Part shown: piece by piece, positions 5,771 through 6,880 of the stretch
Numbering within the stretch: the first letter of the stretch is position 1
Layout: every line of letters starts with the position of its first letter
DNA from: Bacteroidales bacterium
GTDB taxonomy: Bacteria > Bacteroidota > Bacteroidia > Bacteroidales > UBA932
Reading direction: 5' to 3'
Length of the DNA stretch: 6,880 nt
Assembly (NCBI GenBank): GCA_017615135.1
Contig: JAGAAU010000022.1
Location: 1 to 6,880, forward strand
Notes under the pieces: generated by a model
What the model was told of the DNA's origin: nothing
Databases searched by the model: none
The model's input: the letters and a program-made list of their open reading frames with translations, nothing else
Made by a program: the position numbers and the translations under genes

Positions 5771-6880
5771 ATGAAGAGATTTATTATCGGTATTTTATTG
5801 TTTGCAGCGGCAGGATTCAGTTTGCAGGCCCAGAGTGTCAGGGCCTATGAAGGGAAGATTACCCTGCCTACATATCTCCTGGACGCTCCGGAGCAGGCTC
5901 CGATCTTTGAGCGCGACTGGAGTTATCAGAGGGCTAAACGCAGCGTTTATCCTTATCCGCTGAACGACAATATGACCCGTAACCGCCAGGATGTTACTTA
6001 CGACTGCCTCTATATGGAGAACGAGTACGTGGAGTTGTGCGTGATACCTGAAATAGGCGGCAGACTCATGTATGCCATTGACAAGACCAACGGATACGAT
6101 ATATTCTATCATAACCATGTAGTTAAGCCTGCCAACGTGGGCATGACCGGCGCCTGGATTTCCGGCGGAGTGGAGTGGAATGTGTTCCACCATCACCGTC
6201 AGACCAGCCATACCCCCTGCGACTGGCGCATCGTCTCAAATCCGGACGGTTCCAAGACCATCTGGGTGGGCGAGACCGAATACCGCCACAGGATGCAGTG
6301 GGCGATAGGCATGACTCTTTATCCGGGCAAATCCTACATAGAGATCAGCGGCCGGCTGATGAACGGAACTCAGAACAACAACTCTATGCTGTACTGGTCC
6401 AACGTGTCCACCCTGGTAGATGAAAACTATCAGATATGTTTCCCGCAGAGCACCGAGTTCGTTACTTTCCATTGCAATGAGTGCTTCGCCCACTGGCCCG
6501 TAACGCACGAGCCGTTCAACAAGATGGATTTTTACAGGAACGGAATCGACGCCAGCTGGTGGAAGAACCATTATATGAGCAATTCCATGTTCATATATGA
6601 CCAGAAGGCAGATTTCGTCGGAGGCTATGACCATGGCCGTCATGCCGGAACCATGCTTACGGGTAACCACAATATCATCAAAGGTGGAAAGTTCTGGCTC
6701 TGGGGCCCGAATTCAGAGTGGGATACCAAAATTCTCACCGACAATTCCGGACACTACTGCGAACTGATGGTAGGGGCCTATTCCGACAATCAGCCGGACT
6801 ACAACTGGAATTTCCCTTATGAGACCAAGGAGTTCAGCCAGTACTGGTACGGCGTACGCGATATGGGCGGAATCAAGGCA
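5771..6880 (+). CDS. DUF5107-type secreted protein, N-terminal 370 residues (3' end outside window)
   Basis: Open from ATG 5771 to the last base without a stop. The start is followed by a classic type I signal peptide (MKRFIIGILLFAAAGFSLQA, likely cleaved after Ala20), with no lipobox Cys, so the product is probably periplasmic or secreted. The rest matches what I know of DUF5107 proteins: ENEYVELCVIPEIGGRL (83-99), a DKTNG turn (104-108), GAWISGGVEWNVFHHHR (127-143), MTLYPGKSYIEISGRLMNGT (181-200), LYWSNV (207-212), WGPNSEWDTKILTD (311-324) and YCELMVGAYSDNQPDY (329-344). This domain resembles the galactose-mutarotase-like beta-sandwich fold shared with several sugar-processing enzymes, and full-length members are often followed by TPR repeats, which would lie beyond the window. 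Conserved acidic and His residues (Glu94, Glu135, His140-142, Glu331) are candidates for an active or ligand site, but no reaction can be assigned. The gene is separated from the previous one by only 17 A-rich bases, so it probably belongs to the same operon. Confidence 0.88.
   Translation, partial: MKRFIIGILLFAAAGFSLQAQSVRAYEGKITLPTYLLDAPEQAPIFERDWSYQRAKRSVYPYPLNDNMTRNRQDVTYDCLYMENEYVELCVIPEIGGRLMYAIDKTNGYDIFYHNHVVKPANVGMTGAWISGGVEWNVFHHHRQTSHTPCDWRIVSNPDGSKTIWVGETEYRHRMQWAIGMTLYPGKSYIEISGRLMNGTQNNNSMLYWSNVSTLVDENYQICFPQSTEFVTFHCNECFAHWPVTHEPFNKMDFYRNGIDASWWKNHYMSNSMFIYDQKADFVGGYDHGRHAGTMLTGNHNIIKGGKFWLWGPNSEWDTKILTDNSGHYCELMVGAYSDNQPDYNWNFPYETKEFSQYWYGVRDMGGIKA

Larger units (their letters stand above)
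1..6880 (+). other. Sus-type operon segment (susC'-susD-BACON-BACON/DUF5689-DUF5107')
   Basis: All five reading frames run in one direction with gaps of 4, 2, 1 and 17 bases, and no intervening promoter or terminator-like hairpin was found. The order transporter, SusD, extra surface lipoproteins, then a secreted enzyme-like protein is the standard layout of Bacteroidota polysaccharide utilisation loci. The ends of the operon, any regulator (hybrid two-component system, SusR or ECF-sigma/anti-sigma pair) and any recognised carbohydrate-active enzyme lie outside the window. Confidence 0.85.

Noticed and set aside
1..6880. Mobile element, CRISPR array, tRNA/rRNA or terminator hairpins
   Set aside because: No repeat-spacer pattern, terminal inverted repeats, transposase motifs or RNA gene signatures were seen, and coding sequence fills nearly the whole window.

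Overview
The window looks like part of a glycan- or polymer-uptake locus (a PUL-like, Sus-type operon) from a member of the Bacteroidota, most likely a Bacteroidales gut or rumen lineage. Four things point there: a SusC/SusD outer-membrane pair, lipoproteins with Bacteroidota-type signal peptides, BACON, DUF5689 and DUF5107-type proteins, and start sites without clear Shine-Dalgarno sequences. The base composition is moderately GC-rich with a preference for G/C at third codon positions. That would suit lineages such as Alistipes, Prevotella or uncultured Bacteroidales better than AT-rich Bacteroides, but genus cannot be decided from this window.

All five genes are on the + strand and almost touch. 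They are: (1) the C-terminal part of a SusC-like TonB-dependent transporter, cut by the window start and ending at 1315; (2) a complete SusD-like lipoprotein, 1320-2984; (3) a small single-BACON-like lipoprotein, 2987-3388; (4) a large 787-residue lipoprotein with two N-terminal BACON-like domains, a DUF5689-like middle and an unassigned beta-rich C-terminus, 3390-5753; (5) the first 370 codons of a secreted DUF5107-type protein starting at 5771 and running off the window end. The gaps are 4, 2, 1 and 17 bases, so the genes are very probably co-transcribed and partly translationally coupled. No promoter, terminator, RNA gene, mobile element or CRISPR array is visible, and no non-coding stretch exceeds 17 bases.

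As a working model, SusC and SusD form the lidded outer-membrane importer. The two BACON-containing lipoproteins sit at the positions where SusE/SusF-type surface glycan-binding proteins normally lie and probably help capture ligand. The DUF5107 protein, exported by an ordinary signal peptide and not a lipoprotein, would act on or bind the imported material in the periplasm. No classical glycoside hydrolase, lyase, sulfatase or regulator lies inside the window, so the substrate cannot be named. The most interesting points are the non-standard binding-protein set and the uncharacterised DUF5107 protein as the only enzyme-like gene in view.
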